Positions 1-7,949 of a stretch of DNA of 22,661 nt are shown here, one piece after another. The stretch's first letter is position 1; the number at the start of each line of letters is the position of its first letter. Under the pieces are notes generated by a model. That model was not told the origin of the DNA. It worked only from the letters and a program-made list of their open reading frames with translations, and did no database searches. Location: the NCBI GenBank assembly GCA_038233555.1, contig JBBSLT010000020.1, positions 1-22,661 of the forward strand, in the 5' to 3' direction. The stretch is from JADDRA01 sp038233555. GTDB lineage: Bacteria > Actinomycetota > Acidimicrobiia > Acidimicrobiales > CADCSY01. The translations under genes were made by a program, and so were the position numbers.

Positions 1-1
1 C

Positions 2-445
2 AACATCGTCGCCGTGGTCCGCCTCACTCGGGCGGGGCTGAACGCCATGGCGCAACGGGGAGCCGGCACCATCGTCAACGTCTCGTCGCTGGCCAGCTTC
101 CAGGCCCTACCCCTCACCGCCACCTACGCCGCTACCAAGGCCTTCGTCACCAGCTTTACCGAGGCACTGGCCGAGGAGGCGCGCGGCTCGGGCGTCCGGC
201 TCCAGGCACTCTGCCCGGGCATGACCCGAACCGAGTTCCACGCCACCGCCGCATGGGACCTGCCCTGGCTACCGGCGGTCGTCTGGCAGTCGGCCGAGCA
301 GGTGGTCGACGCCTCCCTCGCTGCGCTGGGAACCGGACGGGTGGTGGTGATTCCGGGCGTGTCGAACAAGTTGGCGGCGGCCGCCTCGTGGCTCCTACCC
401 CGGCGGGTCGTCACCCGCTTGGTGAGCTCCACCGTCCGACGATGA
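2..445 (+). CDS. Short-chain dehydrogenase/reductase (SDR), 3' part only
   Basis: This is the C-terminal portion of a classical SDR oxidoreductase; the NAD(P)-binding GxxxGxG region lies upstream of the window. The reading frame is open from base 2. The visible part holds the catalytic strand (IVNVSSLAS, with the Ser) followed by the YxxxK pair in TYAATKAF, then the CPGMTRTEF segment typical after the active site. The end is hydrophobic and basic (AAAASWLLPRRVVTRLV), as in SDRs related to membrane-associated lipid dehydrogenases. The substrate cannot be read from the sequence. The gene stops about 40 bp before the cobalamin riboswitch on the same strand, and nothing suggests it belongs to the importer operon. 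Confidence 0.85.
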   Translation, partial: NIVAVVRLTRAGLNAMAQRGAGTIVNVSSLASFQALPLTATYAATKAFVTSFTEALAEEARGSGVRLQALCPGMTRTEFHATAAWDLPWLPAVVWQSAEQVVDASLAALGTGRVVVIPGVSNKLAAAASWLLPRRVVTRLVSSTVRR

Positions 446-484
446 CTGCCGGCGGCCGCCACACCGGTTGACCGGGGAGAGGAG

Positions 485-612
485 CGGGACGTAGCGTCGG
501 CCTTGTCTGCCGGTGGGGAGCGAAGTCCGGTGTGAGTCCGGCGCTGTCCCGCAACTGTTGTCCTCTTCGGAGGCAAGCCAGGTCGCCTGCTCCCCGGCGC
601 GACGAACCAGCC
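485..612 (+). ncRNA. Cobalamin (B12) riboswitch aptamer
   Basis: The leader of the corrinoid importer carries the conserved core of the cobalamin aptamer. GGTGTGAGTCC followed by GGCGCTGTCCCGCAACTGT lies at about 529-558, matching the family pattern of GGTG-A-TCC, a GCTG-CCCGCAACTGT stretch, and the B12 box. The B12-box-like segment AAGCCAGGTCGCCTGC follows at about 575-590. The outer limits are approximate because the closing P1 helix was not folded. The aptamer lies 77 bases upstream of the lipoprotein start, which is the expected place for coenzyme B12-responsive repression of uptake genes. Identity is strong from sequence and context together. Confidence 0.9.
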
Positions 613-645
613 TCGAGGAAGGGCCCCGGTTCGCACGTCAGGGCT

Positions 646-685
646 CTCCTGTCGTCGAGCGACCCACCCCTCGACCCGACAGGAG
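646..685 (+). promoter_or_regulatory. SD-sequestering hairpin (riboswitch expression platform)
   Basis: CTCCTGTCG at 646-654 is the exact reverse complement of CGACAGGAG at 677-685, which contains most of the Shine-Dalgarno AGGAGG (681-686). The stem continues inward with TCGAG (655-659) against CTCGA (670-674), interrupted only by two unpaired C at 675-676. The hairpin would hide the ribosome binding site of the gene starting at 690. This suggests translational control by the upstream aptamer. There is no U-tract, so a terminator is unlikely. Pairing is read from the sequence; the ligand-dependent switch is inferred. Confidence 0.7.
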
Positions 686-689
686 GACT

Positions 690-1673
690 ATGAAGCTCGT
701 TCGCATCCTGAGGGGCCGGAAAGAAACTACCTGGGCATTCCGAGTGAAGAACCCGGAAGCGAAACGTCCAATAGACGCCCAGGTAGTTTCTTTTCGGCTC
801 CTGACCGCCCTGCTCGTCTCCGCCGCCCTGGTGGGTGCCTGCGGCGACGACCCGACCAGCTCCACCCAGGCCAGCGATCCCACCGACCCCACCGTCGCGG
901 CCGCAGACGACGCTCCCCAGCGGATCGTCTCGCTCGGGCCGACGGCCACCGAGATGCTCTTCGCTATCGGCGCCGGCGACCAGGTCGTCGCCGCCGACGA
1001 GCTCTCGAACTTCCCGCCGGAGGCGCCGACGACCGACCTGTCTGCCTTCACCCCCAACCTCGAGGCCATCGCCGCCTACGAGCCCGACCTGGTCGTGCTC
1101 ACCAACGATCAGGACGACATCTTGGCCGGCCTCGACGGCATCGGGATCGACACCCTCCTGCTGCCCTCGGCCGAGACGCTGGACGACGTCTACGCCGAGA
1201 TCGCCGAGCTGGGCGTGGTCACCGGCCACGAGGACGAGGCTGCCGCCGTGGTGGCCGAGATGCGCTTGGACATCGACGACCTGGTGGCCCGCGTTCCCGA
1301 ACGCCCCGAGCCCCTGACCTACTACCACGAGCTCGACAACAACCTCTTCACCGCCACCTCGGATACCTTCATCGGCGAGATCTACCGCCTCGCCGGCTTG
1401 GAGAACGTCGCCGACCCGGCCGATGCCGACGGCCAGGCTGGCGGGTTCCCGAAGCTGTCCCCGGAGTTCCTCGTGACCGCCGACCCCGACTTGATCTTCG
1501 TCGCCGGCAGCGCCGAGTCGCTGCCCGAGCGACCCGGCTTCGCCCAGCTCTCGGCCGTCGAGAACGGCCGGGTGATCGAGCTCCCGCCCGACATTTCCTC
1601 GCGCTGGGGGCCACGCATCGTCGAGTTCCTCGAGGTGGTGGTTGAGGCCACCGCCGACGTGCCCGTCTCCTGA
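690..1673 (+). CDS. btuF: Corrinoid (B12) ABC importer substrate-binding lipoprotein, signal peptide interrupted by an in-frame palindrome
   Basis: This is a periplasmic-binding-type lipoprotein of 327 aa, the helical-backbone class (BtuF/FhuD/FepB). The mature part starts at Cys51 in the lipobox LVGAC and continues with RIVSLGPTATEMLFAIGAGD, the usual N-lobe motif of cobalamin and siderophore binders. The start ATG at 690 follows AGGAGG at 681-686. Codons for residues 1-7 (MKLVRIL) and the hydrophobic core (TALLVSAALVGAC) are separated by about 31 extra residues encoded by a palindromic insert; without it the protein would be 296 aa with a clean lipoprotein signal. A GTG at 744 could be an internal start but has no evident SD. 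Corrinoid specificity comes from the riboswitch, not from residues in the protein. Whether the lengthened n-region still allows export is unknown. It is followed by its permease after one base. Confidence 0.85.
   Translation: MKLVRILRGRKETTWAFRVKNPEAKRPIDAQVVSFRLLTALLVSAALVGACGDDPTSSTQASDPTDPTVAAADDAPQRIVSLGPTATEMLFAIGAGDQVVAADELSNFPPEAPTTDLSAFTPNLEAIAAYEPDLVVLTNDQDDILAGLDGIGIDTLLLPSAETLDDVYAEIAELGVVTGHEDEAAAVVAEMRLDIDDLVARVPERPEPLTYYHELDNNLFTATSDTFIGEIYRLAGLENVADPADADGQAGGFPKLSPEFLVTADPDLIFVAGSAESLPERPGFAQLSAVENGRVIELPPDISSRWGPRIVEFLEVVVEATADVPVS
711..802 (+). mobile_element. Small palindromic (MITE/RPE-like) insertion within the btuF signal peptide
   Basis: Bases 711-736 and 777-802 are inverted repeats of 26 bp with two mismatches (both G-T, hence G-U pairs in RNA); 17 bp at 720-736/777-793 are perfect (AAAGAAACTACCTGGGC). 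The 40-bp centre holds two smaller inverted repeats, TTCCG/CGGAA (738-742/754-758) and CGTC/GACG (765-768/774-777). TCCTGA occurs just outside at 706-711 and again at 799-804, overlapping the repeat ends; collapsing the two copies removes exactly 93 bp (31 codons). That leaves the signal peptide MKLVRIL-TALLVSAALVGAC. The insert keeps the frame open. No transposase is encoded, so it would be a non-autonomous element if mobile. No second copy was seen in this window. Confidence 0.7.
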
Positions 1674-1674
1674 C

Positions 1675-2778
1675 GTGACTCCCATCGCCACCGACGAGAG
1701 CTCACAAGCGCCACCGTCGGCCACCTCTGCGCCACCTGCGCTGACCCCGGAACCTCACCCGGAGCTGCGGCCGGCGAGGTTGCGTTGGCCGTGGGTCGTG
1801 GGCGGCCTCGTCGCCGTCGTCGGGGCAACGGCTCTCGGTCTGGTGGTCGGCCCCGTCGATCTCGGCGTCGGGGCGGTGGGGCGCGAGCTGATCGGCCTGT
1901 CGTCGGGGCTCGACCAAACCGAGCAGGCCATCCTGTGGCAGATCCGACTGCCGCGGGTCGTCCTCGGGCTGTTGGTTGGGGCCACGCTGGCCCTGGCCGG
2001 AGCCGGCTACCAAGGGGTCTTTCGCAACCCCCTGGCCGACCCCTACCTTCTCGGGGCCGCCGCCGGCGCCGGCCTCGGCGTCACCATCACCATCGTCGGC
2101 GACACGAGCAGCTCTCCTCTCCCACTGTCGGCACCGGTGGCCGCCTTCGTGGGGGCACTGGCGGCGGTGGCGCTCACCTACATCCTCGGCGCCGCCGGCG
2201 GCGCCCGGGCATCGACCGCGTCGCTCATCCTGGCTGGGGTAGCCGTGGCCAGCTTCCTCACCGCCAGCCAGACCTACCTTCAACAGCGACACCGGGAGAC
2301 CCTCCAGGAGGTGTACTCCTGGATCCTCGGTCGACTCTCCACCGTGGGCTGGCGGGAGGTGGTGGTCATGGTGCCCTACTTCGCCGTCACCGCCGTGGTG
2401 ATCCTGGCCCAGCGCCGCAGCCTCGACGTGCTCGCCGTAGGCGACGACGAGGCCCGCACCCTCGGGCTCCACGCCCGACGCACTCGCATCGTGGTGGTGG
2501 TGGCCGCTTCGCTCGGCACCGCCGCCGCCGTGTCGGTGTCGGGACTCATCGGCTTCGTCGGCATCATCGTGCCCCACACCGTGCGCCTGGTGGCCGGGGC
2601 CAGCCACCGGGTGATCCTGCCCCTGTCGCTGCTCTTCGGTGGTGCCTTCCTGGTGCTGGCCGACTTGGCTGCCCGCACCGTGGCGGCACCGGCCGAGATC
2701 CCCATCGGCGTGGTCACCGCCTTCTTCGGGGCACCCTTCTTCGTGCTCGTGCTGCGGACCTCGAAGCGGCTGACGTGA
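1675..2778 (+). CDS. btuC: Corrinoid ABC importer permease (FecCD/BtuC family)
   Basis: This is an integral membrane permease of 367 aa with the many hydrophobic helices of the BtuC/FecCD family. The chosen start is the GTG one base after the btuF stop. A Pro-rich cytoplasmic N-terminus of about 35 residues (ALTPEPHPE) precedes the first helix (WVVGGLVAVVGATALGLVVG). Family landmarks are IRLPRVVLGLLVGATLALAG, then QGVFRNPLADPYLLG, and near the end GLIGFVGIIVPHTVRLVAG, the cytoplasmic coupling region that contacts the ATPase. Length and motif order are normal. It sits between the binding protein and the ATPase in one operon under the cobalamin riboswitch, which supports vitamin B12 or another corrinoid as substrate rather than a siderophore. 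Confidence 0.9.
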   Translation: MTPIATDESSQAPPSATSAPPALTPEPHPELRPARLRWPWVVGGLVAVVGATALGLVVGPVDLGVGAVGRELIGLSSGLDQTEQAILWQIRLPRVVLGLLVGATLALAGAGYQGVFRNPLADPYLLGAAAGAGLGVTITIVGDTSSSPLPLSAPVAAFVGALAAVALTYILGAAGGARASTASLILAGVAVASFLTASQTYLQQRHRETLQEVYSWILGRLSTVGWREVVVMVPYFAVTAVVILAQRRSLDVLAVGDDEARTLGLHARRTRIVVVVAASLGTAAAVSVSGLIGFVGIIVPHTVRLVAGASHRVILPLSLLFGGAFLVLADLAARTVAAPAEIPIGVVTAFFGAPFFVLVLRTSKRLT

Positions 2779-2788
2779 GGAGTGGCGG

Positions 2789-3559
2789 GTGACCACGCTG
2801 GCCTGCCGCCAGGTCGACGTCACCCTCGGCGGCACTCCCATCCTCACCGGCGTCGATCTCTCGGTCGAGGCGGGCGAATGGGTCTCGCTGGTAGGGCCCA
2901 ACGGCGCCGGCAAGTCCACCCTGCTGCGCTTCGTCACCGGTCTGGCCAAGGGCACGGGAGACTTGGAGATCGACGGACGGCCGGCGTCATCGATGTCGCG
3001 CCGGGATCGGGCCCGCCTGATCGCGCTGGTGCCCCAGGCCCCGGTCGTGCCAGTCGGTATTGCCGTCTCCGACTACGTCCTGCTCGGCCGCACTCCGCAC
3101 CTCTCGCTGCTCGGCACCGAGGGCCCTCGGGACCTAGCCGCCGCCCACGCCGCCCTGGCCCGACTCGACCTGCTGGCCTTCGCCGAGCGACTCCTGTCGA
3201 CGCTGTCGGGCGGTGAACGCCAGCGTGTCTTCATCGCCCGGGCCCTGGCCCAGGGGGCGCCGATACTGCTGCTGGACGAGCCCACCACCGCCCTAGACGT
3301 CGGCCACCAACAACAGATGTTGGAACTGGTCGACCGGCTCCGCCACGAGGAGGGACTGACGGTACTGGCGACCATGCATGACCTCACCCTGGCCGGCCGG
3401 TACGGCGACCGATTGGTGCTACTGCACTCCGGCAAGGTGGTGGCCACCGGCACGGCCACCGAGGTGCTCACCGAGGACAACCTGCGGCGCTACTACGGGG
3501 CTAGCGTCCGCATCATCGCCGACGGCGACCGCCCGGTCATCGTGCCTGCCCGAGCGTGA
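2789..3559 (+). CDS. btuD: Corrinoid ABC importer ATP-binding protein
   Basis: This 256-aa ABC ATPase powers the permease encoded just upstream. All nucleotide-binding motifs are intact: Walker A GPNGAGKST at residues 36-44, signature LSGGERQRV starting at residue 139, Walker B ILLLDEP with Asp163-Glu164, and the H-loop in TMHDLT. The D-loop TALD follows Walker B. The GTG start at 2789 lies 10 bases after the permease stop, with GGAG just upstream. Sequence alone does not separate BtuD from FhuC/FecE-type ATPases; the cobalamin riboswitch at the operon head decides the name. The C-terminal 40 residues (GTATEVLTEDNLRRYYGASV) are typical for this subfamily. Confidence 0.9.
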   Translation: MTTLACRQVDVTLGGTPILTGVDLSVEAGEWVSLVGPNGAGKSTLLRFVTGLAKGTGDLEIDGRPASSMSRRDRARLIALVPQAPVVPVGIAVSDYVLLGRTPHLSLLGTEGPRDLAAAHAALARLDLLAFAERLLSTLSGGERQRVFIARALAQGAPILLLDEPTTALDVGHQQQMLELVDRLRHEEGLTVLATMHDLTLAGRYGDRLVLLHSGKVVATGTATEVLTEDNLRRYYGASVRIIADGDRPVIVPARA

Positions 3560-3591
3560 GGTGATCCCGGCGGTGCGGTAGGTTCGCCGCG

Positions 3592-6384
3592 GTGGGCTTT
3601 GATGCCGGGGTGGAGGCGACCTTCGTCGCCGCCGACGTACCCCGTGACGGCTGGCTGGCCCTGTGGCGCCACGGCGACACCATCGCCGATGCCGACGACG
3701 AACTCGAGCTTGCCCTTCCCGCCGGGCGCCAGGTCCGCCGCCGTACCCTCCCCGTCCGCCGCCTGGCCCTGGGCGACGCCCTCGACGCCCTGATCGCGCT
3801 GCCGGCGGGGGCGGACGTGGCCCCCTCGGTCCGGGCATGGTCGACCACCGCCCGCCTCGCCGTCGACCTCGTAGCCCGGGGCCGGCTCCTGCCCACGGTG
3901 ACCGCCGTGGGCGTTGACGCCTGGCGCCTCGGGCCCCTCGACCCGTCCGACGCCACCCGGCGGCGCCAGCTGGGCGAGGCCCTCCCCCCACCCGCCCATG
4001 CCCGGGTGGTTCCCGGAACCCGCCCGCTGCGGGTGTCCTCGCCCGCCGCCGCCGTCGAGGCCTTCTCCGACGCCGTGGCCGACCTGATGCCCCGCACGGC
4101 CGCCGCTCCCGCCGGCGCCGGCCACGACGCCTTCGCCGCCGCCTCCCCCACCTTCCTCGACGGCGGCGCCGACTGGCTGGTGTCCTTGGGCTCGGCGTCG
4201 ACCGGCGGCGCCGCCACTGCCCTGCGCCTGTTGCCCCCCGATGGGCCCGACGAGCCCTTCACCGCCTCCCTGCAGCTCCAGAGCCGTCTCGACCCGAGCC
4301 TGGAGATCGATGCCGCCGACCTGTGGTCGGCCCCCGCCCTGGTCCTGGCCCGCTTCGGTGAGGACGCCGAGACCGAGCTGCTGCTGGCCCTGCGCCGGGG
4401 CGCTCGGGTGTGGCCGGCGTTGGCTCGCCTCCTCGAGCAGGCCAGCCCCGACGCCCTGGTGCTCGACGACGACGAGGTCGACGACCTGCTCGGGCCCCTG
4501 GTCGACGACCTGGCCGGCGCCGGCATTCAGGTGCTGTGGCCTTCCGAGCTGGTGAGCCCACTGGTCCTGCGCCCAGTGGTGACCACCCCCTCCCCTGCTG
4601 CCCTCACCGCCGCCGGCTTCAGCTTGGAGTCGCTCCTGGAGCTGCGCTGGCGGGCGTCGCTCGACGGCGAGGAGCTCACCGACGCCGAGCTGGCCACCCT
4701 GGCCGAGGCCAAGCGACCGGTGGTCCGCCTCCGGGGCCGCTGGGTGACCGCCGACCCTGCCCGCCTAGCCCGGCTCCGTCAGCGTCACACCGTCGACGCC
4801 GCCACCGCCCTGGCCGTGGCCCTGGGTGGAGCTTTGACCATCGACGGCGAGGTGGTCGAGGCCGAGGTGGAGGGGCCCCTCGCCGGTCTGGCCCAGCGGC
4901 TGCACGCCCTCGAGGGCGGGACCAACCTGCCCGTGCCCGCCGGCCTGGCGGCGACGCTGCGGCCCTATCAACAGCGCGGCCTCGGGTGGTTGGCCGAGAT
5001 GGCCGATCTCGGCGTGGGCGGGATCCTGGCCGACGACATGGGGCTGGGCAAGACCATCCAGGTCCTCGCCCTCCACCTCCACCGGGTGCCGGTCGGCCGT
5101 CCCACCCTGGTGGTGTGCCCGGCCTCGCTGGTCGGGAACTGGGAGCGGGAGACGATGCGCTTCGCCCCCGGCGTGCCCGCCCGCCGCTACCACGGGAGCG
5201 ACCGCAGCCTGGCCGACGTCGCCCCCGACGAGATCGTGCTCGCCACCTACGGGGTGGCCCGGCGCGACGCCGCAGCGCTGGCGGAGGTCGGCTGGGGGCT
5301 GGTCGTCACCGACGAGGCCCAGGCCATCAAGAACCCGCTGGCCCGCACGGCCCGGGCGCTGCGCCGCATCCCCGGCGACGCCCGCTTCGCCCTCACCGGC
5401 ACACCGGTGGAGAACCGCCTCAGCGAGCTGTGGGCCATCCTCGACTGGACCACACCCGGTCTGCTCGGACCGCTGGAGCGCTTCCGGCGCGAGGTCGCCC
5501 TGCCCATCGAGCGCCACGGCGACGCCGAGGCCACCGAGGCCCTCACCCGGGTGGTCCGCCCCTTCCTCCTGCGCCGGCGCAAGTCGGATCCCACCATCGC
5601 GCCGGAGCTGCCTCCCAAGACCGAGACCGACCGCATCGTGTCCCTCACCGCCGAGCAGGCCACGCTGTACAAGGCGGTGGCCGCCGAGGTCCTGGCCCAG
5701 ATCGAGGGGGCCGAGGGCATCGGCCGGCGCGGGCTGGTGCTCAAGCTGCTCACCGCCCTCAAGCAGATCTGCAACCACCCGGCCCACTACCTCGGCCAGC
5801 CCGGACCGCTGGCCGGTCGCTCGGGCAAGCTCGACGCCACCGCCGAGCTGCTGGAGGTCATCGCCGAGGAAGGCGAGGCGGCGCTGGTTTTCACCCAGTA
5901 CGTGGCCATGGGTCGCCTGCTCGAACGCCGCTTGGGCGACCAAGGGAACCGCACCCTGTTCCTCCACGGTTCGCTGACGATGCGGGCCCGCGAGGAGATG
6001 GTCGACCGGTTCCAGGCAGGCGAGGCCGACGCCTTCGTCATCTCCCTCAAGGCCGGTGGCACCGGGCTCAACCTGACCCGCGCCACCCACGTCGTCCACT
6101 ACGACCGCTGGTGGAACCCGGCGGTGGAGGACCAGGCCAGCGACCGGGCCTGGCGCATCGGCCAGGACCGCCCCGTGCAGGTGCATCGCCTGGTGTGCGA
6201 GGGGACGCTGGAGGACCGCATCGCCGAGGTCCTGCGCTCCAAGCGCGACCTGGCCGAGAAGGTGGTGGGTGCCGGGGAGGCGTGGGTTTCGGAGCTGAGC
6301 GACGCCGACCTGGCCGACCTGGTCTCGCTCAGCGGCTCGTCGATGGCGGCGGCGGCACCGGTGGCCGCGGCGGTGGCGCCGTGA
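3592..6384 (+). CDS. SNF2/SWI2-family DEAD-like helicase/ATPase
   Basis: This is a 930-aa double-stranded-DNA translocase of the bacterial SNF2 group. The first 450 or so residues form the SNF2-associated N-terminal region (Ala/Asp-rich). The motor follows: motif I DDMGLGKT at residues 481-488, motif II DEAQ at 574-577 (Gln in place of the usual His), ALTGTPVENRLSELW for motif III, and in the C-lobe SLKAGGTGLNLTRATHVVHYD and motif VI QASDRAWRIGQ from residue 848. The GTG start at 3592 has only a weak upstream SD; 32 bases separate it from the ATPase gene. The stop overlaps the start of the SWIM gene (GTGA), so the two are probably translationally coupled. Its role, whether DNA repair, transcription or defence, cannot be told from sequence. 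Confidence 0.92.
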   Translation: MGFDAGVEATFVAADVPRDGWLALWRHGDTIADADDELELALPAGRQVRRRTLPVRRLALGDALDALIALPAGADVAPSVRAWSTTARLAVDLVARGRLLPTVTAVGVDAWRLGPLDPSDATRRRQLGEALPPPAHARVVPGTRPLRVSSPAAAVEAFSDAVADLMPRTAAAPAGAGHDAFAAASPTFLDGGADWLVSLGSASTGGAATALRLLPPDGPDEPFTASLQLQSRLDPSLEIDAADLWSAPALVLARFGEDAETELLLALRRGARVWPALARLLEQASPDALVLDDDEVDDLLGPLVDDLAGAGIQVLWPSELVSPLVLRPVVTTPSPAALTAAGFSLESLLELRWRASLDGEELTDAELATLAEAKRPVVRLRGRWVTADPARLARLRQRHTVDAATALAVALGGALTIDGEVVEAEVEGPLAGLAQRLHALEGGTNLPVPAGLAATLRPYQQRGLGWLAEMADLGVGGILADDMGLGKTIQVLALHLHRVPVGRPTLVVCPASLVGNWERETMRFAPGVPARRYHGSDRSLADVAPDEIVLATYGVARRDAAALAEVGWGLVVTDEAQAIKNPLARTARALRRIPGDARFALTGTPVENRLSELWAILDWTTPGLLGPLERFRREVALPIERHGDAEATEALTRVVRPFLLRRRKSDPTIAPELPPKTETDRIVSLTAEQATLYKAVAAEVLAQIEGAEGIGRRGLVLKLLTALKQICNHPAHYLGQPGPLAGRSGKLDATAELLEVIAEEGEAALVFTQYVAMGRLLERRLGDQGNRTLFLHGSLTMRAREEMVDRFQAGEADAFVISLKAGGTGLNLTRATHVVHYDRWWNPAVEDQASDRAWRIGQDRPVQVHRLVCEGTLEDRIAEVLRSKRDLAEKVVGAGEAWVSELSDADLADLVSLSGSSMAAAAPVAAAVAP

Positions 6385-7577
6385 GCCCAGCTCGGCGCAC
6401 CTTCGGGGCAACGTGGTGGGGCCGAGCGTGGACCGACGCCCTCGAGCACCGGGCCCGCCTCGACCCCAACCGCCTCCCCCGGGGCCGGACCTACGCCCGA
6501 GCCAACCGGGCCAGTGCCCTGGTGCTCTCGGCCGGGGAGATCACCGCCACCGTGGCCGGCCGGCGCCCCTCGCCCTACCGAGTCCGGGTGCGCATCCGCA
6601 CCTTCGACGACAACGAGTGGGAGCAGGTCCTCGCCGCGGTGGCGGCCAAGGCCGGGCACACCGCGGCGCTGCTCGACGGCGAGCTCGACCCCGGGATCGT
6701 CGAGGACGCCCGAGCCGTGGGCGTCGAGCTGCTGCCCGACGCCGGAGAGCTTCAGCCCCGGTGCTCCTGCCCCGATTGGGCCGACCCCTGCAAGCACAGC
6801 GCGGCGGTGTGCTACCTGGTGGCCGACGAGCTCGACGCCGACCCCTTCGCCCTCTTCGAGCTGCGGGGCCGCAGCCGCGACCAGGTGCTGGCCGAGCTGC
6901 GCCGGCGGCGCAGTGAGGCAACCGCTGCACCTGGTGGGGCGCCTGCCGCCGTCGCCTTCCCCGCCGACCCCGGGATGCCGGCGCGAGCGGCGTGGGAACG
7001 TCCGCTGGCGGTGCTGCCCGACACACCGTCGCCTCGGGCTGCCCCAGGGCGCCCCGCCCCCTGGCCGGTCGACCCGCCCGCCGGCGCCCCGTTCACCGCT
7101 GTGGGCCTGCGAGCGCTCGTGGTCGATGCCGCCGAGCGGGCATGGCGCCAGACCCAAGGTGAGGCCGGCTCGGGCCTCGAGCTGGAGGAGTCCGCCGACC
7201 TGGCCCGCCGTGCTGCGGCGGCCCTGGGCACCGACGAGTGGCCGGCGCTGGCCCGCCGCTCGGGGCTGACGCCTCGGGAGCTGGCCCGCCGGGCCATCGC
7301 CTGGCGCCATGGCGGCAGCGACGGCTTGCGCATGCTGGGCGAATCCCGCTGGCGACCGCCGACCACCACCATGGCCGCCGCCCGCGACGCCGTCGTGGCC
7401 GGGGGCGCACCCGGCGGAACCGTCCAGGTCGACGGCAACCGCCTGTGCATGGCCGGCGGGGTGCAGCTCCGCCTCGGTCGCGACGGCCGCTGGTACCGCT
7501 TCGAGAAGTCCTCGGGACGCTGGCAGCTCGCCGCCGCCGGCACCGACGACCCCGAGGAGCTGCTGGAGCCCGCCTGA
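6381..7577 (+). CDS. SWIM zinc-finger protein, partner of the SNF2 helicase
   Basis: This 398-aa protein has one SWIM zinc finger, CxCx6CxH: Cys128, Cys130, Cys137 and His139 in the stretch CSCPDWADPCKH. SWIM domains bind DNA or protein and are a regular neighbour of bacterial SNF2 helicases. The N-terminal part (FGATWWGRAWTDALE and the following 110 residues) is the conserved region of this family. After residue 180 the sequence is low in complexity, rich in Ala, Pro and Arg. The GTG start at 6381 overlaps the SNF2 stop. The open frame runs far upstream of this start, but only as a shadow of the helicase gene. Co-function with the helicase is inferred from gene order and overlap. Confidence 0.85.
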   Translation: MSPARRTFGATWWGRAWTDALEHRARLDPNRLPRGRTYARANRASALVLSAGEITATVAGRRPSPYRVRVRIRTFDDNEWEQVLAAVAAKAGHTAALLDGELDPGIVEDARAVGVELLPDAGELQPRCSCPDWADPCKHSAAVCYLVADELDADPFALFELRGRSRDQVLAELRRRRSEATAAPGGAPAAVAFPADPGMPARAAWERPLAVLPDTPSPRAAPGRPAPWPVDPPAGAPFTAVGLRALVVDAAERAWRQTQGEAGSGLELEESADLARRAAAALGTDEWPALARRSGLTPRELARRAIAWRHGGSDGLRMLGESRWRPPTTTMAAARDAVVAGGAPGGTVQVDGNRLCMAGGVQLRLGRDGRWYRFEKSSGRWQLAAAGTDDPEELLEPA

Positions 7578-7604
7578 GGGACCTTCCGGAGCCGGCGGCC
7601 CTCA
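7575..7604. terminator. Possible shared hairpin between convergent genes
   Basis: TGAGGG (7575-7580) and CCCTCA (7599-7604) pair perfectly. The loop contains CCGG twice (CCGGAGCCGG), which could extend or compete with the stem. The SWIM gene stop (TGA, 7575-7577) and the minus-strand toxin stop (TCA read in reverse, 7602-7604) are the two outer ends of this palindrome. No U-tract is present on either side, so an intrinsic terminator is only a possibility. Confidence 0.3.
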
Positions 7605-7949
7605 CGGCCAATGGGGGCCGGGATAGGGATCCACGTGGTCGCGAGCCCAGCGATCGAGATGAAGAGCGAGGTGATGGGCAAGTCCTCCTCCTCGGGGAAA
7701 GGAACGCTTGCGAACGAAGACGACAGGTACCATCAGCTGCTCTCGGGCGAGGCGTTGCTCCCCGAGCCGGGCGAAGTCGGCGAAGTTCTCGGCGACGACG
7801 ATCCGCTGCTGCTCGACGGCCAGGAGATAGAGGTCCTCGTCCGCAGCCTGGGCCATGCCAACCTCGAACACCCCCACCGCATCGTGCCCGAGGTCGTTCA
7901 GCTCGGCTGCCGTCGAGGGTGGGAGCATCTCATCGATGAGCCACCTCAC
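7602..7949 (-). CDS. PIN-like toxin (DUF5615 family)
   Basis: This 115-aa protein opens with MRWLIDEMLPPSTAAELNDL, the signature of DUF5615 PIN-like (Mut7-C-type) ribonuclease candidates: an early acidic Asp followed by a Leu/Pro turn and an amphipathic helix. Further acidic positions lie in AADEDLYLLAVEQQ and in the conserved VVAENFADFARL. Members are predicted toxins of type II toxin-antitoxin pairs; RNase activity is predicted from fold, not shown here. The GTG start overlaps the antitoxin stop by 4 bases, so it is the second gene of the operon. It converges on the SWIM gene with 24 bases between stops. The order antitoxin then toxin and the length fit the family. Confidence 0.8.
   Translation of the reverse strand: MRWLIDEMLPPSTAAELNDLGHDAVGVFEVGMAQAADEDLYLLAVEQQRIVVAENFADFARLGEQRLAREQLMVPVVFVRKRSFPRGGGLAHHLALHLDRWARDHVDPYPGPHWP

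Noticed and set aside
711..802. The btuF palindrome as an intrinsic terminator
   Set aside because: It lies inside the coding frame and its 3' side is not followed by a U-run; the flanking TCCTGA copies and the restored signal peptide fit an insertion better.
4410..6380. Very long open frame upstream of and continuous with the SWIM gene
   Set aside because: It is the out-of-frame shadow of the SNF2 helicase: low-complexity Arg/Pro/Gly sequence with no motifs. Only the part from the GTG at 6381 looks like a real protein.
3592..7577. DISARM or other named defence system based on the SNF2 helicase
   Set aside because: No methyltransferase, DUF1998 or phospholipase-D partner is present; the SWIM gene pairing is a common genomic arrangement.
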